The notes under the pieces were generated by a model that was given only the letters and a program-made list of their open reading frames with translations, was not told the origin of the DNA and did no database searches. DNA of 64,000 bases from an uncultured Pelagibacteraceae bacterium (GTDB taxonomy: Bacteria > Pseudomonadota > Alphaproteobacteria > Pelagibacterales > Pelagibacteraceae): positions 197,854-261,853 of the forward strand of contig CACOTF010000001.1 in the NCBI GenBank assembly GCA_902630065.1, read 5' to 3'. The translations under genes were made by a program, and so were the position numbers. Positions 35,003-43,491 of this stretch are shown here, one piece after another (the first letter of the stretch is position 1; every line of letters begins with the position of its first letter).

Positions 35003-35944
35003 ATGTGCGGGATTGCAGGATTAATTCATAGAGGAAATACTTCAAACGTTGGTTTTGAACTTCAAGGTATGCTTCAAGCATTAAAGCATAGAGGAGAAGA
35101 TTCAACTGGATACGCTCTATACGGAAAAACTGACGGTCAAAATTTTATCATGAGATTTAAAGTTGGAGAAAATGTCGGTGAAGGTAGTACTTCAGTTATG
35201 GAAGATGTCTCTGTATATGATGAAAGAAAAAAAATAGTTGATGGATATTTATCTGATTTGGGAGCAAAAATAATTAAAGAGGAAAGAATACTTCCTTATT
35301 CATTAAGATATGAAATTGAGTACGATAAAGATCTTATGGAATTTTCACAAAAAATAGAAAGCGTGCCTGGTGTTGAAATTCTGTCAATGGGTAAGTCTTT
35401 AGAAGTAATTAAAGATTTAGGAAATGCTGAAGCTGTATGCAAGAGATATAACCTTGATAAATTAGTTGGTACTCATGCAATTGGACATGCAAGAATGGCA
35501 ACAGAGTCAGGCGTTGATATTAAGTCAGCCCATCCATTCTGGGGATATCCTTTCAGTGATGTATCTGTTGTTCATAACGGTCAATTAACTAATTATTGGA
35601 ATAATAGAAGAGTATTAGAGAATAAAGGAATGAGATTTATGTCAGAGTGTGACTCTGAATTAATTGCAGTTTATTTGGCTGAAAAAATGAGAAATGGAGC
35701 AACACTAGAAGAAGGAATGAAAGAGTCTTTAACGGGCTTGGATGGAGTTTTCACTTACTTCGTTGCTACCAAAGACTCTTTAGGGATGGCTAAAGATACT
35801 ATGGCTGCAAAACCACTGGTATTATATGAGTCTGATGATCTTGTAGCTATGGGTTCTGAAGAAATAGCAATTAGATCAGTACTACCACAAGAAATAGAAA
35901 CATATGATCCTTTTGATGGAGAGGTTAAAGTATGGCAAATTTAA
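35003..35944 (+). CDS. Class II glutamine amidotransferase subunit (GlxB/MgsA-like), module 1
   Basis: This 313-residue stand-alone PurF-type amidotransferase starts MCGIAGLI, so Cys2 becomes the N-terminal nucleophile after methionine removal. HRGEDSTGYAL and HARMATESG are further active-site regions. It would release ammonia (or an amine) from an amide for the partner synthase subunits, as in three-part glutamate-synthase-like enzymes such as N-methylglutamate synthase MgsABC or GlxBCD. It overlaps the next gene by 13 bp, indicating a tight complex. Confidence 0.88.
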   Translation: MCGIAGLIHRGNTSNVGFELQGMLQALKHRGEDSTGYALYGKTDGQNFIMRFKVGENVGEGSTSVMEDVSVYDERKKIVDGYLSDLGAKIIKEERILPYSLRYEIEYDKDLMEFSQKIESVPGVEILSMGKSLEVIKDLGNAEAVCKRYNLDKLVGTHAIGHARMATESGVDIKSAHPFWGYPFSDVSVVHNGQLTNYWNNRRVLENKGMRFMSECDSELIAVYLAEKMRNGATLEEGMKESLTGLDGVFTYFVATKDSLGMAKDTMAAKPLVLYESDDLVAMGSEEIAIRSVLPQEIETYDPFDGEVKVWQI

Positions 35945-36786
35945 AAACATCAGAAAAAAAAACTAAAGCTCAATCAATGGGACTTCATTCAGAGGTCTTA
36001 ACTGGAAAAACACAACAAAAATTTTTTAATCCTGATGAAGCAGAAAATTTTTATTATTTTGGAACATATGATGTTGATTTCAACAAAAGAACAGAAATCG
36101 ATATAAAAAATATGGAATGCAGAGAAGCCAATAAAAAAATTGATGAATTAATGAAAGATGGATATGGAACAATAGTTATAAAAAATCCTCAAGGAAAACA
36201 TAGTTTAGGTGTAGGAATTTTGAATAAATTAAATTTAATATTTGAGGGAAGCTTAGGTTATTTTGGATGTGGATCAATGGATGGTCCAATAGTTAGAATT
36301 AATGGTAGAGTTGGTTGGTCTTGTGCTGAAAATATGATGGCTGGCAAAGTTGTCATAGAAAAAAATGCTGGGTCTTGCTTTGGGGCAGCTATAAGAGGTG
36401 GCGATCTGATATGCAAAGGAAGCGTAGGTGCAAGAACTGGTATTGATCAAAAAGGTGGAACTATAATAATTGGTGGAGATGCTGGTGCTTTTACAGGTTT
36501 TATGATGCAAAGAGGTAGAATAATAATCTTGGGTGACGTAGGTATAAACTTGGGAGACTCTATGTATGATGGGACAATTTTTGTAGGTGGAAAAATTGGA
36601 TCATTTGGTAGTGATGCTGTCGAAGCTGAATTGACTGATTCAGATCAAGATTGGTTAAAAAGAAAATTAAAGGTTGCGGAGATCGGGGAAAACTTCGATG
36701 TTTCTAAAATGACCAAAGTTGTTGCAGGAAAAAAACTTTGGAATTACGATGCTCTTGAACCTACTGAGAAAAAAGGAGCAATTTAA
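35932..36786 (+). CDS. Glutamate synthase C-terminal-like subunit (GlxC/MgsB), module 1
   Basis: The 284-residue protein is built of the glycine-rich beta-helix repeats of the GltB C-terminal (GXGXG) domain, for example GYFGCGSMDG, GVGARTG-like and GGDAGAFTGF segments. This domain braces the amidotransferase and FMN subunits. It has about 55 extra N-terminal residues compared with the copy in module 2. It overlaps the amidotransferase gene by 13 bp and its stop is adjacent to the ATG of the FMN subunit gene. Confidence 0.88.
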   Translation: MANLKTSEKKTKAQSMGLHSEVLTGKTQQKFFNPDEAENFYYFGTYDVDFNKRTEIDIKNMECREANKKIDELMKDGYGTIVIKNPQGKHSLGVGILNKLNLIFEGSLGYFGCGSMDGPIVRINGRVGWSCAENMMAGKVVIEKNAGSCFGAAIRGGDLICKGSVGARTGIDQKGGTIIIGGDAGAFTGFMMQRGRIIILGDVGINLGDSMYDGTIFVGGKIGSFGSDAVEAELTDSDQDWLKRKLKVAEIGENFDVSKMTKVVAGKKLWNYDALEPTEKKGAI

Positions 36787-38178
36787 ATGGCAAAGAAAAA
36801 AAACGGTAACGGAAAGTCAAACGGTTATTCCAATGGAAATGGAGTGGCGTCTAGAAATAAAAGTTTGCTAGGTCACAATGCAATCTTCACTCCTGAAGTA
36901 ATGGATGACATCCATATTAAATCAGAGTTAGGCAGATACAGAATGCGTGGTATGGCTTTGATGAAAAAGATACCAACTTTTGACGATCTAGTTTTCTTGC
37001 CAGGTACTCTAACAAGATTTGTAATTGAAGGTTATAGAGAAAAATGTGAAACTAAAACTATCATTGGTCCAAGATGCGAAAATCCGATTGAACTTGATAT
37101 ACCAGTTTATATTACTGGAATGAGTTTTGGAGCATTATCTTATGAGGCTAAAACAGCATTAGCGAGAGGTGCTACTATGGCTGGTAGTGCAACATGTTCT
37201 GGTGAAGGTGGAATGATACCAGATGAAAGAAGATATTCAGAAAAATGGTTTTATCAGTGCATACAATCAAGATACGGTTTTAATCCACATCACGCACAAC
37301 TAGCTGATGGAATTGAAGTTTTTATTGGACAAGGTCAAAAAGTTGGAATGGGAGGTCATTTAATGGGTCAAAAAGTTACTGACCAAGTTGCAGAAATGAG
37401 ATCGCTACCCGCAGGTATAGATCAAAGATCTCCAGCAAGACACCCAGATTGGTTAGGTCCAGATGATTTAGCTTTAAAAGTTCAAGAGCTTAGAGAATTA
37501 ACAAAAAACAAAGTGCCAATTCAGTTAAAGCTTGGTGCAGCTAAAGTATATGATGATGTAAGGATGGCAGCAAAATGTGATCCAGACTCTATATATCTTG
37601 ATGGAATGGAAGGTTCTACAGGTGCTGGACCACACATTGCAGCTGCTAACACAGGAATTCCAGGAATAGCAGGAATTAGAGAAGCTAGAAGAGCATTGGA
37701 TGATGTTGGTAAAACTGGAAAAGTAACTTTAATTTATGCAGGTGGTGTTAGAGATGGTGCAGACATGGCTAAAGCTTTAGCGCTTGGTGCAGACGCAATT
37801 GCAATTGGAACTGGCGCAATGGTGGCTTTAAATTGCAATAAAGAAATACCAGAGTCTAACTTTGAAAAAGAAATGGGTGTACCTGCAGGTCATTGCTATC
37901 ACTGTCACACAGGTAGATGTCCGGTAGGAGTAGCTACCCAAGATCCTAAATTAAGAAAAAGATTAAATCCTGATGACGCAGCATTAAGAGTATACAATTA
38001 TTTGCATGCAATGACATTAGAGGCTCAATTGTTGGCTAGAGCATGTGGAAAAACAAATATTCACTCGCTAGAACCAGAAGATATGGCTGCATTAACTATG
38101 GAGGCTTCTGCATTAGCTAAAGTACCTCTTGCAGGAACAAATCATACAGTAGGAGTTAAAGATTTCCATAAAATCTAA
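36787..38178 (+). CDS. FMN-binding glutamate synthase-like subunit with Fe-S cysteines (GlxD/MgsC-like), module 1
   Basis: This 463-residue TIM-barrel subunit has the FMN/2-oxoglutarate region ITGMSFGALS and the glycine-rich IYAGGVRDGADMAKALALGADA near residue 316. Cysteines 370, 373 and 378 (CYHCHTGRCPVG) match the cysteine cluster that holds the 3Fe-4S centre in glutamate synthases. A 25-residue low-complexity Lys/Gly/Asn N-terminus precedes the domain. The subunit would carry out the reductive amination of a keto acid. The paralogue at 42.1 kb lacks these cysteines. Confidence 0.88.
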   Translation: MAKKKNGNGKSNGYSNGNGVASRNKSLLGHNAIFTPEVMDDIHIKSELGRYRMRGMALMKKIPTFDDLVFLPGTLTRFVIEGYREKCETKTIIGPRCENPIELDIPVYITGMSFGALSYEAKTALARGATMAGSATCSGEGGMIPDERRYSEKWFYQCIQSRYGFNPHHAQLADGIEVFIGQGQKVGMGGHLMGQKVTDQVAEMRSLPAGIDQRSPARHPDWLGPDDLALKVQELRELTKNKVPIQLKLGAAKVYDDVRMAAKCDPDSIYLDGMEGSTGAGPHIAAANTGIPGIAGIREARRALDDVGKTGKVTLIYAGGVRDGADMAKALALGADAIAIGTGAMVALNCNKEIPESNFEKEMGVPAGHCYHCHTGRCPVGVATQDPKLRKRLNPDDAALRVYNYLHAMTLEAQLLARACGKTNIHSLEPEDMAALTMEASALAKVPLAGTNHTVGVKDFHKI

Positions 38179-38186
38179 TAGCAAAT

Positions 38187-38597
38187 ATGCCAAAGAAAAA
38201 AGGTAAGAAAAAAGTTAAATCAAAAGAGATCAAAGGTCAATTAGGTAAGAAAAAAGAGACTGCTAGAGAAAAAATGATTGGCCAAACAATTGGCTATCGA
38301 TATGACGTAAATCTTTTGCCAGACTATAGTCGACTAACTCCTTTTTTAAAAAAATATATAGAAGCTATGGGTTGGGACGATCTTAATTGGTTAGAGGACG
38401 TTCATATGGGTTATGAAGAAAATAGACCTGCTGTTTTTGATAGAAATGCAAATGGTTGGGTAACAATACCAAGTAAAATAAAATTGCCAAATAATCAACA
38501 AGACAGAGATATGATTGCTAGAGAGCTACTTGTTAAATTTCAGATGTCTCCGAATCATCCTTTAGTTGATTTAAAAAAAGCTTATTTAAAATTTTAA
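38187..38597 (+). CDS. Unrecognised small basic protein of module 1
   Basis: I do not recognise this 136-residue protein. The first 35 residues are almost all lysine and glycine with a few polar residues, followed by a folded-looking domain with conserved-looking GYRYDVNLLPDYSRL, MGWDDLNWLEDVHMGY and FQMSPNHPLVDLKKAY. There is no membrane segment or signal peptide. It begins 8 bp after the FMN subunit gene and is followed by a 115 bp gap and the Amt gene, so it belongs to the module 1 run. It may be an extra subunit or assembly factor for that complex; module 2 has no counterpart. Confidence 0.7.
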   Translation: MPKKKGKKKVKSKEIKGQLGKKKETAREKMIGQTIGYRYDVNLLPDYSRLTPFLKKYIEAMGWDDLNWLEDVHMGYEENRPAVFDRNANGWVTIPSKIKLPNNQQDRDMIARELLVKFQMSPNHPLVDLKKAYLKF

Positions 38598-38712
38598 TTT
38601 TCAATTTTTAGTTGATAAAATAAATATTTACCTTTTATTTTATTGCTAAATTTATTTGTCAGTCACTCCAAAATTTCATAGAGTCTATCAACTATTAATA
38701 GGAGAGAGAAAT

Positions 38713-40113
38713 ATGACTGATCAATTGAGTGCTCTCACGACAATATTTACAGAGTTTTATTATTGGGTAACTGTGGTTCTTATGTTTTTGATCCACGTAG
38801 GATTCTGTATGTATGAAGTTGGAGCTTCTCGTTATAAACACCATCAACATACTCTTATGAAAAACACAATGTTAATACCTTTAGTAACTATTACTTGGTT
38901 TTTCTTTGGTTGGTGGATTTATTGGACATTTCCGACAGGACCCGGATTGGCTCCCTCAATTATGACCGAAAGCACTGGTCTAGTTCTTGGAGGAGGATTT
39001 GGTGGAAATGATCTTGCTAACCCTACCAATGCATTGATGGCTATAAATCTTAATGATCATATAATGGGTGTCTTTTGGGCAGCCTTTTTATTATTTTCAT
39101 GGACTGCAGCTTCAATTGTATCTGGAGCAGTTATTGAGAGGATAACAACTTTTGCATTTGGAATACTTGCAATTGCAATTGGATCTGTTTTCTGGGTAAT
39201 TGATGCATCATGGGGATGGCATTTTGATGGATGGATGTTAAAAATATTAGGATATCACGATGCATACGCTTCAGGAGTAATTCACGCAATTGCTGGGGGT
39301 TTTGCTTTAGGTGTTCTAGTAGTTTTGGGACCAAGAATTGGTAAATTTTCATCAAGCGGTGAACCAAGAAATATAGGGCCAAGAAATCCTTGGTTAGTAA
39401 CTGTAGGATTATTTTTAATCTATACAGGTTTCTGGGGTTTTTACGCAGCATGTAATGTACCAATATATGACCTTGGGCCAGAGTATGGTATGGAAGGTGT
39501 AACTTTCTTTACAGCAACTAACATCTACCTAACGCCTACGACACTTAGTGGAATAACGATGAACTTTTTAATGTCGTTATCTGGAGGTTTGTTGGCTGGA
39601 TATGTAATATCAAAAGGAGATCCTTTCTGGACTTATTCATCAGGACTGGCAGGCATAATATGTGCATCTGCAGGTAATGATTTATATCATCCAATACAAT
39701 CAATGATAATCGGTATGATCGGTGTAGTTATAGCTTACAAAATGCATTACTGGGTCGAGAGAAAATATAAAATCGACGATGCAGTTGGTGCAGTAGCTGT
39801 TCATGGTTATGCTGGATTTGTTGGTCTTGTAATATGTGGTTTTGTTTTAAATGGTTATCCTTCATCTGGATACAGTGTGGGAGCAATGTGGGACGGAACT
39901 AATTATGCAGCAATTAATCCTCTAGGAATGTTTATCGGAGCAATAATAATGTTTTTTGTTTTAGGTATGTTACCTGGATATATAATTGCGAAAGTTCTTA
40001 ATGGAATAGGTAAATTAAGAATACCTAGAGAAGTAGAACTTGCAGGACTTGACTATACAATTATGGAGGAGGCTAAAGAAGACGAAAAAGCTGTAGCCTC
40101 GGCCAGTAGATAA
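38713..40113 (+). CDS. Ammonium transporter family protein (divergent Amt)
   Basis: From the ATG at 38713 the protein is 466 residues with about 11 membrane helices. I chose this start over the TTG at 38656 in the ORF track because AGGAGAGA lies just upstream and the extra 19 residues are not membrane-like. The pore twin histidines are recognisable in VIHAIAGG and AVAVHGYAG, and the DASWGWHFDGW region matches the Amt substrate vestibule. It likely conducts ammonium; methylammonium is also a known Amt substrate, and the surrounding genes use methylamine. The sequence is well diverged from standard AmtB. Confidence 0.85.
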   Translation: MTDQLSALTTIFTEFYYWVTVVLMFLIHVGFCMYEVGASRYKHHQHTLMKNTMLIPLVTITWFFFGWWIYWTFPTGPGLAPSIMTESTGLVLGGGFGGNDLANPTNALMAINLNDHIMGVFWAAFLLFSWTAASIVSGAVIERITTFAFGILAIAIGSVFWVIDASWGWHFDGWMLKILGYHDAYASGVIHAIAGGFALGVLVVLGPRIGKFSSSGEPRNIGPRNPWLVTVGLFLIYTGFWGFYAACNVPIYDLGPEYGMEGVTFFTATNIYLTPTTLSGITMNFLMSLSGGLLAGYVISKGDPFWTYSSGLAGIICASAGNDLYHPIQSMIIGMIGVVIAYKMHYWVERKYKIDDAVGAVAVHGYAGFVGLVICGFVLNGYPSSGYSVGAMWDGTNYAAINPLGMFIGAIIMFFVLGMLPGYIIAKVLNGIGKLRIPREVELAGLDYTIMEEAKEDEKAVASASR

Positions 40114-40126
40114 AGGAGGTATGTAA

Positions 40127-40348
40127 ATGGCAACAGTATCAAATTGGATAGATCATTTAAGTGCCTCTGAGGTACAAGGATCTGTCTATCCAGGAGTTGG
40201 TTCAGAAGGAGTGCTTGTAATAATAGCAATTCTTATTTGGGTTGGTTGGCATGTAATTTCATCTAAACAAGAAGATGGTAAGATGGATGAAATTGTCAGA
40301 AAAAGACCTAGTTCTAACGATTGGAAAAGCAACATAACAGACGGTTAA
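40127..40348 (+). CDS. Small single-pass membrane protein after amt
   Basis: A 73-residue protein with one hydrophobic helix (VLVIIAILIWVGWHVI, about residues 29-44) and a charged C-terminus (QEDGKMDEIVRKRPSSND). A strong AAAGGAGGT ribosome site precedes the ATG, and the gene begins 13 bp after the transporter stop, so it is translated together with it. It is not a GlnK/PII protein. It may be an accessory of the transporter; its family is unknown to me. Confidence 0.75.
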   Translation: MATVSNWIDHLSASEVQGSVYPGVGSEGVLVIIAILIWVGWHVISSKQEDGKMDEIVRKRPSSNDWKSNITDG

Positions 40349-40354
40349 AACTTT

Positions 40355-40389
40355 AAAGAGGGCACATGAAATATTGTGCCCTCTTTTTT
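40355..40389 (+). terminator. Rho-independent terminator after amt unit
   Basis: AAAGAGGGCAC and GTGCCCTCTTT form an 11-pair perfect stem with a 10-base loop, followed by a T-run. It ends the module 1/amt transcript, though the next small ORF begins inside or right after it, so read-through or a start downstream is likely. Confidence 0.93.
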
Positions 40390-40392
40390 CAA

Positions 40393-40554
40393 ATGGATAA
40401 TCCTGAAAATAAAAATCAAGAGGAAAATAAAACACCAAGTAAAATGGCAAGACTTGCATGGCCAAAAGCAAAGTATGGTGTCTATGCCGCAATAATCATT
40501 ATTGTATTAGTAAATCTCGTTTACTATAAAGATTTTTTATTATCTTTAATTTAA
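40393..40554 (+). CDS. Small single-pass membrane protein before module 2
   Basis: A 53-residue protein from the ATG at 40393, with a hydrophilic N-terminus (DNPENKNQEENK) and a C-terminal membrane helix (YGVYAAIIIIVLVNLVYY). The ORF track starts at 40366, nine codons earlier, but that ATG lies in the loop of a strong terminator hairpin; it does have an AGAGG motif close upstream, so it cannot be ruled out. The gene ends 7 bp before module 2. I do not recognise the family. Confidence 0.55.
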   Translation: MDNPENKNQEENKTPSKMARLAWPKAKYGVYAAIIIIVLVNLVYYKDFLLSLI

Positions 40555-40561
40555 TTAATTT

Positions 40562-41443
40562 ATGTGTGGAATTGTTGGAATATATCTAAAATCAAGAAAG
40601 TTTGAAAAAGATTTGGGTAAAATGTTATCTGGAATGTTGATTAATATGGAATCCAGAGGACCTGATAGTGCAGGTTTTGCAATTTATAAAAAAGAAAAAA
40701 AAGAGGAATTTAAATATTCAGTATGTATTAATAATTTAGTATTTGAAAAATTTAAAAAACATATCTCAAAGCAAATTAAATTTACTTCAATATTAAAAAA
40801 TTCAGACCACGTAATTTTAAGCTCCAAGGAAAAACCAAAAAAAGTATTAGCTATTTTAAACGAATTTAAGGGAGTCTCTTTAGTTGGTTATGGTAAATCT
40901 ATTGAAATATTTAAGCAAATTGGAAATCCTAAAGAAGTAGTAAAAAAGTTTAATTTAGAAAATTTTAGTGGAACACATGGTATAGGTCACACAAGAATGG
41001 CTACTGAAAGTGCTATAACAACAGACGGATCTCATCCCTACTCTACTGGCTCTGATGAATGCTTAGTCCATAATGGATCATTATCAAATCATAATAATTT
41101 AAGAAGAGATTTAACAAAAAAAGGAGTAAGTTTTAAATCTGAAAATGATACTGAAGTTGCTGCAGGATATATCTCAAACCATTTATCAAATAAAAAAAAT
41201 TTAAAAGAGACGCTTAAAAGTGGTTTGAATGACTTAGATGGATTTTATACTTTTATAACAGGAACAAGAAAAGGATTTGCTATAGTTAGGGATGAAATTG
41301 CGTGTAAACCTGCTGTTGTTGCTGAAACTAAAGACTATGTTGCTATTGCATCTGAATTTCAAGCAATGGCACATTTGCCTGGTGTTAATATGGCTAAAAT
41401 TTTTGAGCCTGAACCTGGTATTGTCTATTCTTGGGGTAATTAA
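40562..41443 (+). CDS. mgsA: N-methylglutamate synthase amidotransferase subunit, module 2
   Basis: This 293-residue class II amidotransferase starts MCGIVGIYL (nucleophile Cys2) and has NMESRGPDSAGFAI and GHTRMATESA. It is a paralogue of the module 1 subunit at 35.0 kb. With the next two genes and the GmaS-like ligase it matches the mgsABC-gmaS order of methylamine-using bacteria, where gamma-glutamylmethylamide is converted to N-methylglutamate. A one-base overlap (TAATG) couples it to the following gene. Confidence 0.86.
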   Translation: MCGIVGIYLKSRKFEKDLGKMLSGMLINMESRGPDSAGFAIYKKEKKEEFKYSVCINNLVFEKFKKHISKQIKFTSILKNSDHVILSSKEKPKKVLAILNEFKGVSLVGYGKSIEIFKQIGNPKEVVKKFNLENFSGTHGIGHTRMATESAITTDGSHPYSTGSDECLVHNGSLSNHNNLRRDLTKKGVSFKSENDTEVAAGYISNHLSNKKNLKETLKSGLNDLDGFYTFITGTRKGFAIVRDEIACKPAVVAETKDYVAIASEFQAMAHLPGVNMAKIFEPEPGIVYSWGN

Positions 41444-42126
41444 TGAAATTAGATTTGAGAAAATTAAAACTTAGAAAAGTAAATGAAACATTGCAATCTA
41501 TTGATCTAAAAAGAAATAATAAAAACTATACAATTTTAAATCCAGAGGGAAATCATGCAATCTGCGCAGGATTAACAGACGATATAGATGTAACTGTAAA
41601 AGGTCATGTTGGATATTATTGTGGTGGAATGAATCAAAATGCAAATATTACAGTTGAAGGTAATGTTGGAACAGGCGTAGCCGAAAATATGATGTCTGGA
41701 AGAATTCATGTAAAAGGAAATGCTTCTCAATCTGCTGGAGCTACAGCACATGGGGGATTTTTAGTAATTGATGGAGATGCAAGTTCCAGATGTGGAATCT
41801 CAATGAAAGGAATTGATATTATTGTCAAAGGTTCTGTGGGTCACATGTCTGCTTTTATGGCTCAGTCTGGTAATTTAGTAGTTTGTGGTGATGCGGGTGA
41901 GGCATTAGGTGATAGTTTATATGAAACAGATATCTATATTAAAGGTAAAGTCAAATCTTTAGGAGCTGATTGCATAGAAAAAAAAATGGATAATAAACAT
42001 TTAAAAAAATTAGATAAACTTTTAAAAAAAGCAAAGTTAGATAAGTTAAAACCTAAAGATTTTAAGAGATATGGTTCAGCTAGAAAACTTTATAACTTTA
42101 AAATAGATAATGTATCAAATTATTAA
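41443..42126 (+). CDS. mgsB: N-methylglutamate synthase beta-helix subunit, module 2
   Basis: The 227-residue protein consists of GltB C-terminal (GXGXG) beta-helix repeats, with GHVGYYCGGM, GNVGTGVAENMMSG and GDAGEALGDSLYETD. It bridges the amidotransferase and FMN subunits. It is shorter than the module 1 copy because it lacks most of that copy's N-terminal extension. It overlaps mgsA by one base and the next gene starts 2 bp after its stop. Confidence 0.87.
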   Translation: MKLDLRKLKLRKVNETLQSIDLKRNNKNYTILNPEGNHAICAGLTDDIDVTVKGHVGYYCGGMNQNANITVEGNVGTGVAENMMSGRIHVKGNASQSAGATAHGGFLVIDGDASSRCGISMKGIDIIVKGSVGHMSAFMAQSGNLVVCGDAGEALGDSLYETDIYIKGKVKSLGADCIEKKMDNKHLKKLDKLLKKAKLDKLKPKDFKRYGSARKLYNFKIDNVSNY

Positions 42127-42128
42127 AT

Positions 42129-43454
42129 ATGAAAAAAAATAATAAAACATTTCCACGACAATCTTGGACTTTCGACGAGTATACAAATTCTGAAATAAGA
42201 AGAGCAGCTGAAACAGGAATTTATGATATAAGAGGAGGTGGATCTAAGAGAAGGCTTCCTCATTTTGATGATCTTTTATTTTTAGGTGCATCAATGTCCA
42301 GATATCCTTTAGAGGGATATCGAGAAAAGTGCACAACTAATGTAACCTTGGGTACGAGGTATGCAAAAAAACCTTTAGAACTTGATATACCAATAACAAT
42401 TGCAGGAATGAGTTTTGGCGCATTATCTGGATCTGCTAAAGAAGCATTAGGTCGAGGAGCTAGTATTGCAGGTACATCAACAACAACAGGTGATGGAGGC
42501 ATGACACCAGAAGAAAGAGGACAGTCAAAAAATTTAGTTTACCAACTTTTACCTTCTAGATATGGAATGAATCCTAATGATTTAAGAAAAGCAGATGCAA
42601 TAGAAGTTGTTATTGGACAAGGTGCAAAACCTGGTGGAGGTGGAATGCTTTTAGGTCAAAAAATTAGTGATCGTGTTGCAGAAATGAGAACTTTACCAAA
42701 AGGAGTTGATCAACGTTCCGCATGTAGGCATCCAGACTGGACTGGACCTGATGATTTGAAGATAAAAATATTAGAATTAAGAGAAATTACTAAATGGAAA
42801 GTCCCAATATTTGTGAAAATTGCAGGAGCAAGACCTTATTATGATACCGCATTAGCAATTAAAGCTGGTGCAGATGTAGTTGTTTTAGATGGCATGCAAG
42901 GAGGAACTGCAGCGACACAAGAAGTATTTATTGAAAATGTAGGTCAACCAACATTGGGATGTATAAGACCAGCCGTTGATGCTCTACAAGACTTAGATAT
43001 GCATAGAAAAGTACAATTAATTATTTCTGGTGGGATCAGAAATGGAGCAGATGTAGCTAAAGCTTTGGCCCTTGGAGCTGATGCAGTTTCAATAGGTAGT
43101 GCAGCAATGATTGCTATCGGAGATAATGATCCTAAATGGGAAAAAGATTACAATAAACTTGGAACTACTGCTGGCGCATACGATGATTGGCATGAAGGAA
43201 ATGATCCCGCAGGTATTTCAACTCAAGATCCAAAATTAATGAAAAGATTAGATCCAATGAAAGCTGGAAAAAAACTTTCAAACTATTTAAAGGTAATGAC
43301 ATTAGAAGCTCAAACACTTGCAAGAGCATGTGGTAAAAATAGCTTACATAATTTAGAACCAGAGGATATGTGTGCTTTAACAGTTGAAGCTGCCGCGATG
43401 GCTAGAGTTCCTTTAGCTGGAACTACGTGGATACCAGGTATAAATAACAAATAA
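42129..43454 (+). CDS. mgsC: N-methylglutamate synthase FMN subunit, module 2
   Basis: This 441-residue FMN-binding glutamate-synthase-like barrel has IAGMSFGALSGSAKEALGRG near residue 91 and IISGGIRNGADVAKALALGA near 298. At the place where module 1 has CYHCHTGRCPVG it reads AYDDWHEGNDPAG (about 350-362), so the 3Fe-4S cysteines are absent. This fits an enzyme that moves a methylamino group without the iron-sulfur electron path. It is followed by the GmaS-like gene. Confidence 0.88.
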   Translation: MKKNNKTFPRQSWTFDEYTNSEIRRAAETGIYDIRGGGSKRRLPHFDDLLFLGASMSRYPLEGYREKCTTNVTLGTRYAKKPLELDIPITIAGMSFGALSGSAKEALGRGASIAGTSTTTGDGGMTPEERGQSKNLVYQLLPSRYGMNPNDLRKADAIEVVIGQGAKPGGGGMLLGQKISDRVAEMRTLPKGVDQRSACRHPDWTGPDDLKIKILELREITKWKVPIFVKIAGARPYYDTALAIKAGADVVVLDGMQGGTAATQEVFIENVGQPTLGCIRPAVDALQDLDMHRKVQLIISGGIRNGADVAKALALGADAVSIGSAAMIAIGDNDPKWEKDYNKLGTTAGAYDDWHEGNDPAGISTQDPKLMKRLDPMKAGKKLSNYLKVMTLEAQTLARACGKNSLHNLEPEDMCALTVEAAAMARVPLAGTTWIPGINNK

Positions 43455-43491
43455 ATATTGATACTAAGTAATTTAATTCATATTATAGACT

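Noticed and set aside
38656-38712. 19-residue N-terminal extension of the Amt ORF in the track
   Set aside because: It begins at TTG with no ribosome site; the ATG at 38713 has AGGAGAGA upstream and starts at the first expected helix.
38598-38712. Possible riboswitch or leader before the Amt gene
   Set aside because: No recognisable conserved core or strong stem; just AT-rich sequence with a ribosome site.
39131-39463. 110-residue minus-strand ORF inside the Amt gene
   Set aside because: Composition follows the opposite-strand membrane codons; no domain seen.
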